64,000 bases of DNA from Falsiroseomonas algicola. GTDB taxonomy: Bacteria > Pseudomonadota > Alphaproteobacteria > Acetobacterales > Acetobacteraceae. Shown here one piece after another: positions 35,498 through 43,715 of the stretch. The position numbers and the translations under genes were made by a program. The DNA lies in the NCBI RefSeq assembly GCF_011040385.1, contig NZ_JAAIKB010000011.1:1-64000 (forward strand), given 5' to 3'. A model generated the notes under the pieces. The model was not told where the DNA came from and ran no database searches. It saw only the letters and a program-made list of their open reading frames with translations. Each line of letters begins with the position of its first letter. Within the stretch, counting starts at the first letter, position 1.

Positions 35498-36272
35498 GGG
35501 CGGCCCGCCTGGCGCGGAGCGCAGCCTTGTGGCCGCTGGTGCCGAGATAGACGCGCTGCACTTCCGGATTGGCGCGCACCTCCTCCGGCGTGCCTTCCGC
35601 AATCACCTCGCCCCGCACCAGCACCAGGATGCGGTCGGCATGGGCGAAGACGGCGTCCATGTCGTGTTCCGTGAACAGCACGCCGATGCCGCCACCGCGG
35701 GCGATGTCGGCTGTCAGTTGCATGAGCGCCGCCCTTTCGCGGGGCGCCATCCCGGCGGTCGGCTCATCCATCAGCAGCAGCCGCGGCGCTGCGGCGAGCG
35801 CGATGGCAAGCTCCACGCGCTTCACGTCGCCATAGGCGAGTTCGCCGATCGGGCGATCCGCCTCGCCTTCCATGCCGACGCGCGCCAGCAGCGCGAGGGC
35901 GTCGTCCCGATAGAGTCGCGCGGCGTCCGCCACCATGTCCCGCGTGCGGCCGTGATGCGCGATCAGCGCCATCTGGACATTACCGACGACGGACATGGAG
36001 AGGAAGGTCTGCGCGACCTGGAAGGTGCGCCCCACGCCCATGCGGCAGACCTGGCGCGGCGGCTGGCCGGTGATGTCCTGGCCCGCGAGGACGACGCGCC
36101 CGGTATCGGGTCGCAACTGGCCGCCCACCATGTTGAAGGTGGTGGATTTGCCGGCGCCGTTGGGGCCGATGATGGCCAGCATCTCCCCGGCCGAGAGCGC
36201 GAAGGTCACGTCGCGCGCGGCGACGACCCCGCCGAAGGCCTTGTTCAGCCCTTCCACCGCCAGCAGCGTCAT
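35490..36272 (-). CDS. livG: Branched-chain-type ABC transporter ATPase LivG
   Basis: A 260-residue ABC ATPase. It has Walker A GPNGAGKST (36-44), the LivG-style signature ELAYGDVKRVELA instead of LSGGQ, Walker B LLLMDEPTAGM, and FTEHDMDAVF as the H-loop. GRTFQVAQTFLSMSVVGN is the LivG Q-loop area. It pairs with LivF. ATG 36272 overlaps the end of the fused permease gene by 4 bp. The longer frame upstream is a shadow of the permease gene. Confidence 0.92.
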   Translation of the reverse strand: MTLLAVEGLNKAFGGVVAARDVTFALSAGEMLAIIGPNGAGKSTTFNMVGGQLRPDTGRVVLAGQDITGQPPRQVCRMGVGRTFQVAQTFLSMSVVGNVQMALIAHHGRTRDMVADAARLYRDDALALLARVGMEGEADRPIGELAYGDVKRVELAIALAAAPRLLLMDEPTAGMAPRERAALMQLTADIARGGGIGVLFTEHDMDAVFAHADRILVLVRGEVIAEGTPEEVRANPEVQRVYLGTSGHKAALRARRAAHG

Positions 36273-38116
36273 GCGCGCCAGCCCGCGAAGGCGCCGGCCA
36301 GGCCGCGTGGGAAGACCAGCACCAGCGCGATGATGGAAGCGCCCAGAAGGAACCGCCAGAAATCCGTCAGCGGCATGAAGATGTCCTTGATGGTGTGGAA
36401 GGCCGCGGCCCCCGCGACCGCCCCCATCACCGTCTGGATGCCGCCCAGCAGGATCATCGCCAGGAAATCGACGGAGAGCGGGATGGCCAGCAGCGTCGGG
36501 TCGATGGAGCCCTTGGAGAAGGCGTAGAGCCCGCCCGCGAGACCGGCCGCGCCGCCGGCGAGCGTGAAGGCCAGCCAGCGATGGGTGCGGACATCGATGC
36601 CGATCGCATCCGCGCGCTGTTCCGAATCCCGCGCCGCCCGCAGCGTCGCGCCGAAGGGGGCATAGACGACGCGCCGCAGCGCGATGATGGCGAGGATGGC
36701 GCAGGCCGCGACGACGTAGTGGTAGACCTGCCGCGATGCCGCCCAGGCGCTGGGCCAGACGCCGACCACGCCATTGTCGCCGCCCGTCACCTCCACCCAT
36801 TGGAAGCAGACGGCATAGGCGATCTGCGCGAAGGCCAGCGTCAGCATCGCCAGGTAGATGCCGGACAGGCGCACGACGAAGAAGCCGAAGAGTGCGGCGA
36901 AGAGGCCGCCCGCGATGGGCGCTGCCAGCAGCGCCGGCTCCATGGGCAGCCCGCCCTTCGTCACCAGCAGCCCCGCCGCATAGGCGCCCAACCCGAAATA
37001 GGCGGCATGGCCGAAGCTGACGATGCCGCCATTGCCGACGAGGAAGTTGAGCGAGAAGGCGGCGAGGGCGAAGATCAGCACCTCCGTCGCCACCTTCACG
37101 GTATAGGCGTCGCCGAAGACCGGTACGGCAAGCATGGCGGCGATGGCGAGGCCCGCGATCAGTTTCTCCACGCGCCCGAAGCCGCGAACCGCAAGGATGC
37201 CTTCCGGCAGCGCGGCGCGGCCGGCGGCGGCTTCCGGGCGGCCAAGCAGCCCCCAGGGCTTCACCACCAGCACCGCCGCCATCAGCAGGAAGACCAGCAC
37301 CAGCGTGATCTTCGGGAAGACCAGCACGCCGAAGGCCTGCAACTGCCCGATCAGCACGGCGGCGAGGAAGGCGCCCGGCACGCTGCCCATGCCGCCGATC
37401 ACCGTCACCACGAAGGCCTCTGTGATGATGGAGAGGTCCATCTGGGATGAAGCGGAGACGCGGGGAATCTGCAGCGCGCCGCCAAGCCCGGCCAGCGCGG
37501 CGCCGAGGAAGAGCGTGCCGGTGAAGAGCATCGCCTGGTTGACGCCGAGCGCGCCCACCATCTCCCGGTCCCGTGTCGCGGCGCGGATCAGGATGCCGAA
37601 GCGCGTGCGGTGCATCAGCAGCCAGAGCAGGCCGAGCACTGCGGGACCGATGACGATCAGGAACAGCTCATAGGCCGGGAAGCGCTGGCCCAATATCTCC
37701 ACGCCATGCCGCAGCCCCGGCGCGCGCGGCCCGGGGATGTCGACCGGCCCCCAGATCTTCAGCACGGCATCCTGCACCATCAGCACGACGCCGAAGGTGG
37801 CCAGCAGCTGGAACAGTTCCGGCACCTTGTAGAGCCGGCGCAGCAGCAGCAATTCCATGAGCACGCCGAGCACGCCGACCGCGATGGCGGATATCAGGAC
37901 GCCGGTGAAGAACAGCGTGGGCGATCGGTCGATCTCCAGCAGCCAGGGAACGACCGTGACGGCGATATAGGCGCCCAGCATGTAGAAGCTGCCATGCGCG
38001 AAGTTGACGATGCGCGTGACGCCGAAGACGAGGGTCAGCCCCGAGGCGATGATGAACAGCGCGGAGGCGCTGGCCAGTCCCGACAGGGACTGGACCACGA
38101 TGAAGCCGACATCCAT
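36269..38116 (-). CDS. Fused LivH-LivM ABC permease
   Basis: A 615-residue inner-membrane protein in which the two permeases of a Liv-type importer are joined. Residues about 1-295 are LivH-like (GLTLVFGVTRIVNFAHGSFYMLGAY at the start, TEAFVVTVIGGMGSVPGA near 240), and about 320-610 are LivM-like (SLNFLVGNGGIVSFGHAAYFGLGAYAA, then RVVYAPFGATLRAARDSEQRADAIGI). The linker is near 296-320. There are many membrane helices. Single-chain LivHM proteins are known but less common than separate genes. It lies between the binding protein (6 bp away) and livG. Confidence 0.92.
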   Translation of the reverse strand: MDVGFIVVQSLSGLASASALFIIASGLTLVFGVTRIVNFAHGSFYMLGAYIAVTVVPWLLEIDRSPTLFFTGVLISAIAVGVLGVLMELLLLRRLYKVPELFQLLATFGVVLMVQDAVLKIWGPVDIPGPRAPGLRHGVEILGQRFPAYELFLIVIGPAVLGLLWLLMHRTRFGILIRAATRDREMVGALGVNQAMLFTGTLFLGAALAGLGGALQIPRVSASSQMDLSIITEAFVVTVIGGMGSVPGAFLAAVLIGQLQAFGVLVFPKITLVLVFLLMAAVLVVKPWGLLGRPEAAAGRAALPEGILAVRGFGRVEKLIAGLAIAAMLAVPVFGDAYTVKVATEVLIFALAAFSLNFLVGNGGIVSFGHAAYFGLGAYAAGLLVTKGGLPMEPALLAAPIAGGLFAALFGFFVVRLSGIYLAMLTLAFAQIAYAVCFQWVEVTGGDNGVVGVWPSAWAASRQVYHYVVAACAILAIIALRRVVYAPFGATLRAARDSEQRADAIGIDVRTHRWLAFTLAGGAAGLAGGLYAFSKGSIDPTLLAIPLSVDFLAMILLGGIQTVMGAVAGAAAFHTIKDIFMPLTDFWRFLLGASIIALVLVFPRGLAGAFAGWRA

Positions 38117-38122
38117 GCGCCG

Positions 38123-39349
38123 TCAGCCGCGCCTTGCGGCGCGAACCTCGGCTTCCGGGAACAGGTAGTCCGCGCCATCGGCGTATCGCGCATTGCGCAT
38201 CGCGCCCTGGCGGCCGCGCAGCACCGTCTCCCCCACCCAGGTGCCCATGGTGCCCTGCTGGTCGAGCGCGCGCATGGTGACGTTGCCCACGACGGTGTCC
38301 GTGCGGAGATCTTTGAAGGCTTCCACGAGCACTTCGCTGTCGAGCGAATTGGCCTTGTTCAGCAAATTCGCCACCACCTGGGCGGTGACGTAGCCCAGCA
38401 GCGATCCCTTGCGCGGCGTGTCGTTGAAGCGGGCGCGATAGGCGTCGATATAGGCCTTGTGGGGGCCATCGGTGATCTGTTCCCAGGGATAGCCGGTGAC
38501 GATCCATCCCTCCGGCGTCTCGTCGCCCAGCGGGATCAGGTATTCGGGCTCCCCGGTCAGCATGCTGAGAACGAAGCGGCGCTCGAACAGGCCACGCGTG
38601 TTGCCCTCTCGCACGAAGGCGGTCAGGTCCGGTCCGAACAGCACGTTGAAGATGCCATCGGGCCGCGCCTGCGCCAGCGCGCCGACCGTGGCACCTGCAT
38701 CCACGCGGCCGAGGGCCGGATACTGCTCCGCCACGATCTCCGCGCCCGGGATGCTGGCGGTGATCAGGCGCTTGAAGTTGGCGGCGGCGGATTGCCCGTA
38801 TTCGTAGTTCGGCGCGACGATCGCCCAGCGGCGCGTGGTGCGGCCGCGCGCGGCTTCCGTCAGCATGCGCGTCTGCATGTAGGTGCTGGGCCGGAGCCGC
38901 CAGGTGTAGCGGTTGCCCTGCGCCATGGTCAGCGCGTCCGTCAGCGGCTCCGTCGCCAGGAACAGCTTCTTCCGCTGGTTCGCGAGGTCCGAGACGGCCA
39001 GCCCGACATTGGAGAGGAAGGTGCCGGCCAGGAAGGCGCAGCCCTCCCGCGTCAGCAGATCCTCCGCCACGCGCACCGCGTCGCCGGGCGTCGATCCATC
39101 ATCGCGGAAGACGAATTCGAGGGGGCGTCCGCCCATGACGCCGCCGGCGCGATTGATGCCGTCCACCGCCAGCTGGATGGCGTTGCGGTAGGGGACGGAG
39201 AAGGCGGCCATGCGGGCGTAGGAGTTGAGTTCCCCGACCTTCACCGGCGCGCCCTGCGCCGCGCTGCCCCTCGCGCCGATCAGCGCCGCCGTCGCGATGG
39301 CGGAGCCCGCCGCCAGGCCCGCGCGTCGGGTGAAGGAAATGCCAGCCAT
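38123..39349 (-). CDS. ABC transporter substrate-binding protein (Leu/Ile/Val-type)
   Basis: A 408-residue periplasmic binding protein. A signal peptide (about 1-30, with a RRAGLAAGS twin-Arg-like start) precedes a type I binding fold: VKVGELNSYARMAAFSVPYRNAIQLAVDGIN, GGRPLEFVFRDDGSTPGDAV, and later GWIVTGYPWEQITDGPHKA. It is the first gene of the minus-strand block, so its promoter should be in 39350-39486, shared with the divergent amino-acid binding protein. Ligand is unknown. The context favours an N-heterocyclic or amide compound. Confidence 0.9.
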   Translation of the reverse strand: MAGISFTRRAGLAAGSAIATAALIGARGSAAQGAPVKVGELNSYARMAAFSVPYRNAIQLAVDGINRAGGVMGGRPLEFVFRDDGSTPGDAVRVAEDLLTREGCAFLAGTFLSNVGLAVSDLANQRKKLFLATEPLTDALTMAQGNRYTWRLRPSTYMQTRMLTEAARGRTTRRWAIVAPNYEYGQSAAANFKRLITASIPGAEIVAEQYPALGRVDAGATVGALAQARPDGIFNVLFGPDLTAFVREGNTRGLFERRFVLSMLTGEPEYLIPLGDETPEGWIVTGYPWEQITDGPHKAYIDAYRARFNDTPRKGSLLGYVTAQVVANLLNKANSLDSEVLVEAFKDLRTDTVVGNVTMRALDQQGTMGTWVGETVLRGRQGAMRNARYADGADYLFPEAEVRAARRG

Positions 39350-39486
39350 GCCAAGCCCCCATCGGTTCACTCGGGCGGAGCATCGCGCGGGGGCGGGGCA
39401 GCCGTCCAGACGCTTCCGCGGCCGGGTATGGCGGCGTGGCGCCTGCCGCTGCATGGTGCGGCACCAATCTCGAGAGGAATGACCCG
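39350..39486. promoter_or_regulatory. Divergent intergenic region between two binding-protein genes
   Basis: This 137 bp region must drive the eleven-gene minus-strand block and the plus-strand amino-acid binding protein gene. I see no clear -35/-10 pair in this GC-rich DNA and no obvious dyad. GAGAGGA lies before the plus-strand ATG, and the GGGGG run before the minus-strand ATG may be the ribosome sites. No regulator gene sits next to it. Confidence 0.4.
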
Positions 39487-40503
39487 ATGCTGCGCAACTT
39501 GCTGCTGGGCGCCTGCCTGGCCCTGACGGGAATCGGCGCGGCTGCCGCGGGCCCGAGCTTCGATGCGGTGAAGGCGCGCGGCAGCGTGGTCTGCGGCGTG
39601 AACCAGGGCGTCGCCGGCTTCTCCGCTCCCGACAGCCGGGGCGAGTATCGCGGCCTCGACGCCGATTTCTGCCGCGCGCTGGCGGCGGCGATCTTCGGTG
39701 ATCCCACCAAGGTACGCTTCGTCGCCACCTCCTCCCAGAACCGCTTCACCATGCTGCAATCGGGCGAGATCGACGTGCTGGCGCGCAACGCCACGCAGAC
39801 GCTGGTGCGCGACACCTCGCTCGGCCTCAATATGGCGGGGGTGAATTTCTATGACGGCCAGGGCTTCCTGGTGCGGCGCTCCTCCGGCGTCACCGCCGCG
39901 CGGCAGCTGGATGGCGCAACGGTCTGCATCCAGCCCGGCACGACGAGCGAGCTGAACATCGCGGACTATTTCCGCGCCAACAACATCCGCTTCACGCCCG
40001 TGCTGATCGAGCGGCCGGACGAATTCGTCGCCGCCTATGCCGCGGGGCGCTGCGACGCCATGACGCAGGATGCGAGCCAGCTCGCCTCCTACCGCGCCAC
40101 CGCGCTGCAGAACCCGCAGGACCATGTCCTGCTGCCGGAGCGCATCAGCAAGGAACCGCTCGGCCCGATGGTCCGGCATGGCGACGACCAGTGGTTCGAC
40201 GTGGTGAAGTGGGTGCTGGCCGGGCTGATCGAGGCGGAGGAGCAGGACATCACCCAGGCGAATGTGGAGGCACGGCTGCGCGACCCGAACCCGGGCGTGC
40301 AGCGCATGCTGGGCGTGACCGCGGGCTTCGGCCGGGCGCTGGGGCTGGAGGAGCGCTGGCTGTTCAACGCCATCAAGGCGGTCGGCAATTACGGGGAGAG
40401 CTTCGAGAGGCACCTCGGCTCCGGCAGCCCGATCGGCCTGCCGCGCGGGCTCAATGACCTCTGGACCCGCGGCGGGCTGATGTACGCGCTGCCGCTGCGC
40501 TGA
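39487..40503 (+). CDS. Polar-amino-acid ABC transporter substrate-binding protein (AapJ-like)
   Basis: A 338-residue type II periplasmic binding protein similar to AapJ/BztA general L-amino acid receptors. It has a signal peptide (about 1-22), VKARGSVVCGVNQGVAGFSAPD, GLDADFCRALAAAIFGDPTKVRFV, and SEIS-like motifs with NATQTLVRD and MTQDASQLAS. The permease and ATPase genes (AapQMP) are absent in the window, so it is an orphan receptor that would have to use another importer. ATG 39487 follows GAGAGGA. A strong hairpin lies after its stop. Confidence 0.88.
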   Translation: MLRNLLLGACLALTGIGAAAAGPSFDAVKARGSVVCGVNQGVAGFSAPDSRGEYRGLDADFCRALAAAIFGDPTKVRFVATSSQNRFTMLQSGEIDVLARNATQTLVRDTSLGLNMAGVNFYDGQGFLVRRSSGVTAARQLDGATVCIQPGTTSELNIADYFRANNIRFTPVLIERPDEFVAAYAAGRCDAMTQDASQLASYRATALQNPQDHVLLPERISKEPLGPMVRHGDDQWFDVVKWVLAGLIEAEEQDITQANVEARLRDPNPGVQRMLGVTAGFGRALGLEERWLFNAIKAVGNYGESFERHLGSGSPIGLPRGLNDLWTRGGLMYALPLR

Positions 40504-40514
40504 GAAGCCGGGGA

Positions 40515-40536
40515 GGGGATGCGGCAACGCATCCCC
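40515..40536 (+). terminator. Perfect 9 bp stem with GCAA tetraloop after the amino-acid binding protein
   Basis: GGGGATGCG (40515-40523), loop GCAA (40524-40527), CGCATCCCC (40528-40536). The stem is perfect, the loop is a GNRA tetraloop, and it lies 12 bases after the stop codon. There is no T-run, so it may act as a hairpin-only terminator or transcript stabiliser. It separates the binding-protein gene from the PadR operon. Confidence 0.7.
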
Positions 40537-40550
40537 GTTCTGGGGGCTTG

Positions 40551-40564
40551 ATGCATCGAGGGGT
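40551..40564 (+). promoter_or_regulatory. Candidate PadR operator, site 1
   Basis: ATGCATCGAGGGGT lies 19 bases before the padR start. A nearly identical sequence, ATGCATCAGGGGT, occurs at 41040-41052 just before the next gene. ATGCAT is itself palindromic, as PadR sites tend to be. The AT-rich GGTATAAG that follows could be the -10 region. Operator function is inferred from repetition and position only. Confidence 0.5.
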
Positions 40565-40582
40565 AAGGTATAAGAATGGGGC

Positions 40583-41005
40583 ATGAATACCGCCCGCCCC
40601 TTGCCGACGCCCCGCGTGGACTATGCCGCCCGCGACTACTGGGCCGGCACCATCAAGATGGGTCTGTCCAAGTTCTTCATCCTGCGCGTCCTGCATGACG
40701 GGCCGATGCATGGCTACGACGTCGCCCGGGCCGTGGAACGGACCACGGGCGGTTGCTGCTCCCCCACCGAGGGCACGATCTACCCGGTGCTGCGGGAGTT
40801 CGAGGCCGGTGGCTTCGTCACCGCGGTGGAGGAGGTGGTGGGTGGCCGGCAGCGCCGCGTCTATGCCCTGACGGATGCCGGCCGCGGCGCCTTCCGCGTG
40901 GCGCTGGATGCCTGGATGGAAGCGACGGCCGCGCTGCAGGATACGGGCCGCGCCTTCGCCGCCGCGGATCGCGCCCGGGCCGCCCGGGACGGGTGCTGCG
41001 AATGA
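40583..41005 (+). CDS. PadR-family regulator with cysteine pairs, probably arsenic-responsive
   Basis: A 140-residue winged-helix regulator of the PadR family. The core MGLSKFFILRVLHDGPMHGYDVARAVE and the wing region TEGTIYPVLREFEAGGFV are typical. Unlike ordinary PadR proteins it has Cys58-Cys59 beside the DNA-recognition helix (GGCCSPTEG) and Cys138-Cys139 at the very end (DGCCE). Because an Acr3 arsenite pump follows, these thiols could bind arsenite and release the repressor. That is inference. It is the first gene of a five-gene plus-strand set ending at 45822. Confidence 0.85.
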   Translation: MNTARPLPTPRVDYAARDYWAGTIKMGLSKFFILRVLHDGPMHGYDVARAVERTTGGCCSPTEGTIYPVLREFEAGGFVTAVEEVVGGRQRRVYALTDAGRGAFRVALDAWMEATAALQDTGRAFAAADRARAARDGCCE

Positions 41006-41039
41006 CGTCCTTTTCCTTGGCCTCATACATCAACCCTCT

Positions 41040-41052
41040 ATGCATCAGGGGT
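41040..41052 (+). promoter_or_regulatory. Candidate PadR operator, site 2
   Basis: ATGCATCAGGGGT lies 8 bases before the flavoprotein start and matches ATGCATCGAGGGGT (40551-40564) apart from one extra base. A second ATACATCA at 41020-41030 may form a half site. It suggests that the structural genes have their own regulated promoter or roadblock downstream of padR. Confidence 0.45.
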
Positions 41053-41060
41053 GCCCTGCC

Positions 41061-42440
41061 ATGACCCTTCCCGCCGCGATCATCGGGGCCGGCCCGGTCG
41101 GCCTGGCGGCCGCCGCGCAACTGCTGGCCCGTGGGCTCACGCCGCTGGTGCTGGAAGCGGGCCCGGATGTGGGCCATGCCGTCCGCGCCTGGGGCCATGT
41201 GCGGATGTTCTCGCCCTGGCGCTTCAACACGGACCCCACCGCCCGCGCCCTGCTCGAAGCCGAGGGCTGGTCCGCGCCGGATCCGGAGACCTTCCCGACC
41301 GGGGCGGAGCTGGTCGCCCGCTACCTCGAACCGCTGGCCGCCACCGCCGCGCTGCGCGGCCACATCCGGACCGGCGCGCGGGTCGTCGGCATCGCCAGGC
41401 GCGACCTCGGGAAGCTGCATGACGGCGCCGGGCGGGATGCCGTGCCCTTCGTGCTGCATGTGGAGACCGCGGAAGGCATCGAGCCGGTCGAGGCCGCGGC
41501 CGTCATCGACTGCTCCGGCACCTGGCACGCCCCGAACCCCGCCGGCAGCCACGGCATGGCCGCGCCGGGGGAGGTCGCGCAGGCCGGGCGCATCGCCTAC
41601 GGGATCCCCGATGCCTTGGGCGCGGCGCGGGCGGCGCATGCCGGCGCGACCACGCTGGTCGTGGGCGCCGGCCATTCCGCGATGAATGCGGTGCTGGATT
41701 TGGTGGCGCTGGCGCGCGAGGCGCCGGGCACGCGCATCCTCTGGGCCTTCCGCCGACCGCTCGGCGCCGTCAGCTTCGGCGGCGGCGCGCGGGATGGGCT
41801 GTCGCAACGCGGCGCGCTGGGCGCGCGGGCGCAGGCGCTGGTCGAATCCGGCGCGGTGACGGCGCTCGCCCCTTTCCTGATCGACCGCATCGCGGAAAGC
41901 GACGGCGCGCTGGCCGTCACCGGGCGGCAGGATGGCCGCGCCACCACCATCCGCGCGGACCGGATGATCGTCGCCACCGGCTTCCGGCCGGACCTGTCCT
42001 TCCTGCGGGAGATCCGCCTCGGCCTCGACCCGGCCGTGGAGGCGACGCCCGCGCTGGCGCCGCTGATCGACCCCAACCTGCATAGCTGCGGCACCGTGCG
42101 CCCGCATGGGGAGGCGGAGTTGCGCCACCCCGAAGCCGGCTTCTGGATCGCAGGCATGAAGAGCTATGGCCGCGCGCCGACCTTCCTGCTGGCGACGGGG
42201 CATGAGCAGGTGCGCTCCATCGCCGCGCACCTCGCCGGCGATGCGGAGGGAGCGCGCCGCGTCGAACTCGTCCTGCCCGAGACCGGCGTGTGTTCCACGG
42301 ATCGCGCGCCCGCGGCCGCCGCCTGCTGCACGCCGGAGACGCCGCAGGGCGTCTGCTGCGATGCGAAGCCGGCGCTGGCCGCGACGGCGCCCTGCTGCGG
42401 GCCGGCGGTGCCAGCTTCGCGCGGCGCCTGCGGCCGCTGA
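41061..42440 (+). CDS. FAD-dependent oxidoreductase with cysteine-rich C-terminal tail
   Basis: A 459-residue flavoprotein. The N-terminal GAGPVGLAAAAQL (about 9-21) binds FAD and VVGAGHSAMNAVLDL marks the second (NAD(P)H) Rossmann motif. The overall sequence resembles flavin-containing monooxygenase/thioredoxin-reductase-type enzymes found in ars clusters. The last ~50 residues are separate and low in complexity, with eight cysteines including three CC pairs, which would suit metalloid or metal binding. ATG 41061 begins the Rossmann strand. The exact reaction is unknown. It precedes the MFS, Acr3 and ArsO-like genes. Confidence 0.83.
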   Translation: MTLPAAIIGAGPVGLAAAAQLLARGLTPLVLEAGPDVGHAVRAWGHVRMFSPWRFNTDPTARALLEAEGWSAPDPETFPTGAELVARYLEPLAATAALRGHIRTGARVVGIARRDLGKLHDGAGRDAVPFVLHVETAEGIEPVEAAAVIDCSGTWHAPNPAGSHGMAAPGEVAQAGRIAYGIPDALGAARAAHAGATTLVVGAGHSAMNAVLDLVALAREAPGTRILWAFRRPLGAVSFGGGARDGLSQRGALGARAQALVESGAVTALAPFLIDRIAESDGALAVTGRQDGRATTIRADRMIVATGFRPDLSFLREIRLGLDPAVEATPALAPLIDPNLHSCGTVRPHGEAELRHPEAGFWIAGMKSYGRAPTFLLATGHEQVRSIAAHLAGDAEGARRVELVLPETGVCSTDRAPAAAACCTPETPQGVCCDAKPALAATAPCCGPAVPASRGACGR

Positions 42441-42449
42441 GGTCATCCC

Positions 42450-43715
42450 TTGCCGTCCGACCAATACGCCGTATCGGCGGCGCGGCAGGTCGAGCCGCGG
42501 CTGCTGCCCGTCATCCTGGCGCTCGGCGCGACGCAGGTGATCGGCTACGGGACGCTCTACTACGCCTTCGCGATCCTCGTCCCCGCGGTGGCAAGGGAGT
42601 TCGCGGCCTCGACCACGACGCTCTACGCCGTCTTCTCGGTCGGCCTCCTGGCCGGCGGGCTGGCCGCGCCGCAACTCGGCGCCTGGATGGACCGCCACGG
42701 TGCGCCGCGGATCATGGCGGCAGGCAGCCTGGTGACGGCCATGCTCGTCGCCGGGCTGGCCGCCGCGCCCAGCCTTCCCGTCTTCGCCGCCCTCGTCATC
42801 GCCATCGAGGTGGTCGGCGTCGCCGTGCTCTACGACGCTGCCTTCGCGACACTCGCCTTCCTCGGCCGGGCAGGGGCGCGTCGCGCCATCACCCATCTGA
42901 CGCTGATCGCGGGCTTCGCCTCCACGCTGTTCTGGCCGCTCACCGGCTGGGCGGTGGAGGCGGTGGGCTGGCGCGCCACCTACGGCATCTTCGCCGCGCT
43001 GCACCTGCTGGTCGCGCTGCCGCTGCATGGCTGGATCGCGACGCGCCCGCGCCATCCCGGCGCCGACGGCCCGGCGGAAGCGACGCGCCTGCAGGCCGGG
43101 GCGCCGCTGACGGGCAGGGCCGCCCGCGAGGCGTTCTGGTCGGTGGCGGCGAGCTTCGCCTTGACGGGCGTCCTTACCGCCGCGCTGACGGTCCATCTCG
43201 TGCCGGTTCTGCAGGCGCTCGAACTCGGTGCCGCCGCCTATCTGGTCGCCATGCTGATGGGGCCGGCGCAGGTGCTGATCAGGCTGGTGGATGCGCTGTT
43301 CTGGCGCGGCCTGCATCCGCTGACGGTCGCGCTGGTCTCCGCTGCCGCTTTGCCGGCCGCCATCCTGGTGCTGGTCCTGCCGGTCGACCCTGTCGCCGCC
43401 GGCGCCGCCTTCGCGGTCCTGTTCGGGCTCGGGGCGGGCCTGTCGAGCATCGTGCGCGGCAGCGTGCCGCTCGCCCTCTTCGGCGCGGCGGGCTATGGCG
43501 CGCGGCTCGGGCAGCTCGCTGCCATCCGCACCATGCTCGGAGCCGGCGCCCCGTTCCTGTTCGCCGCCGGGCTCGAGGCCTTCGGCGCCACCACGGCACT
43601 GGTCGCGGCGCTGCTGGTGGGCCTGGCGGCGCTGCTGCCGCTCGGGCTTCTGCACCGGCGGGTCGTGGAGGGGCCGCGCATGGCCGGAGCCGCAACCACA
43701 GGACCAACTGAATGA
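42450..43715 (+). CDS. MFS transporter in the ars operon (ArsK-like candidate)
   Basis: A 421-residue inner-membrane carrier with about 12 helices (from [22 protein letters not shown] on) and the loop 2-3 motif [15 protein letters not shown] proteins of ars clusters export trivalent or organic arsenicals (ArsK, ArsJ). Which one this is cannot be told, and no arsJ-linked GAPDH is present. The start is TTG 42450: GAGG lies 7 nt upstream and no ATG precedes the first helix. Its stop overlaps the Acr3 start (ATGA), so translation is coupled. Confidence 0.83.
   Translation: MPSDQYAVSAARQVEPRLLPVILALGATQVIGYGTLYYAFAILVPAVAREFAASTTTLYAVFSVGLLAGGLAAPQLGAWMDRHGAPRIMAAGSLVTAMLVAGLAAAPSLPVFAALVIAIEVVGVAVLYDAAFATLAFLGRAGARRAITHLTLIAGFASTLFWPLTGWAVEAVGWRATYGIFAALHLLVALPLHGWIATRPRHPGADGPAEATRLQAGAPLTGRAAREAFWSVAASFALTGVLTAALTVHLVPVLQALELGAAAYLVAMLMGPAQVLIRLVDALFWRGLHPLTVALVSAAALPAAILVLVLPVDPVAAGAAFAVLFGLGAGLSSIVRGSVPLALFGAAGYGARLGQLAAIRTMLGAGAPFLFAAGLEAFGATTALVAALLVGLAALLPLGLLHRRVVEGPRMAGAATTGPTE

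Noticed and set aside
41000-41060. Short reading frame between padR and the flavoprotein
   Set aside because: Too short, no ribosome site, and it lies over the candidate operator.
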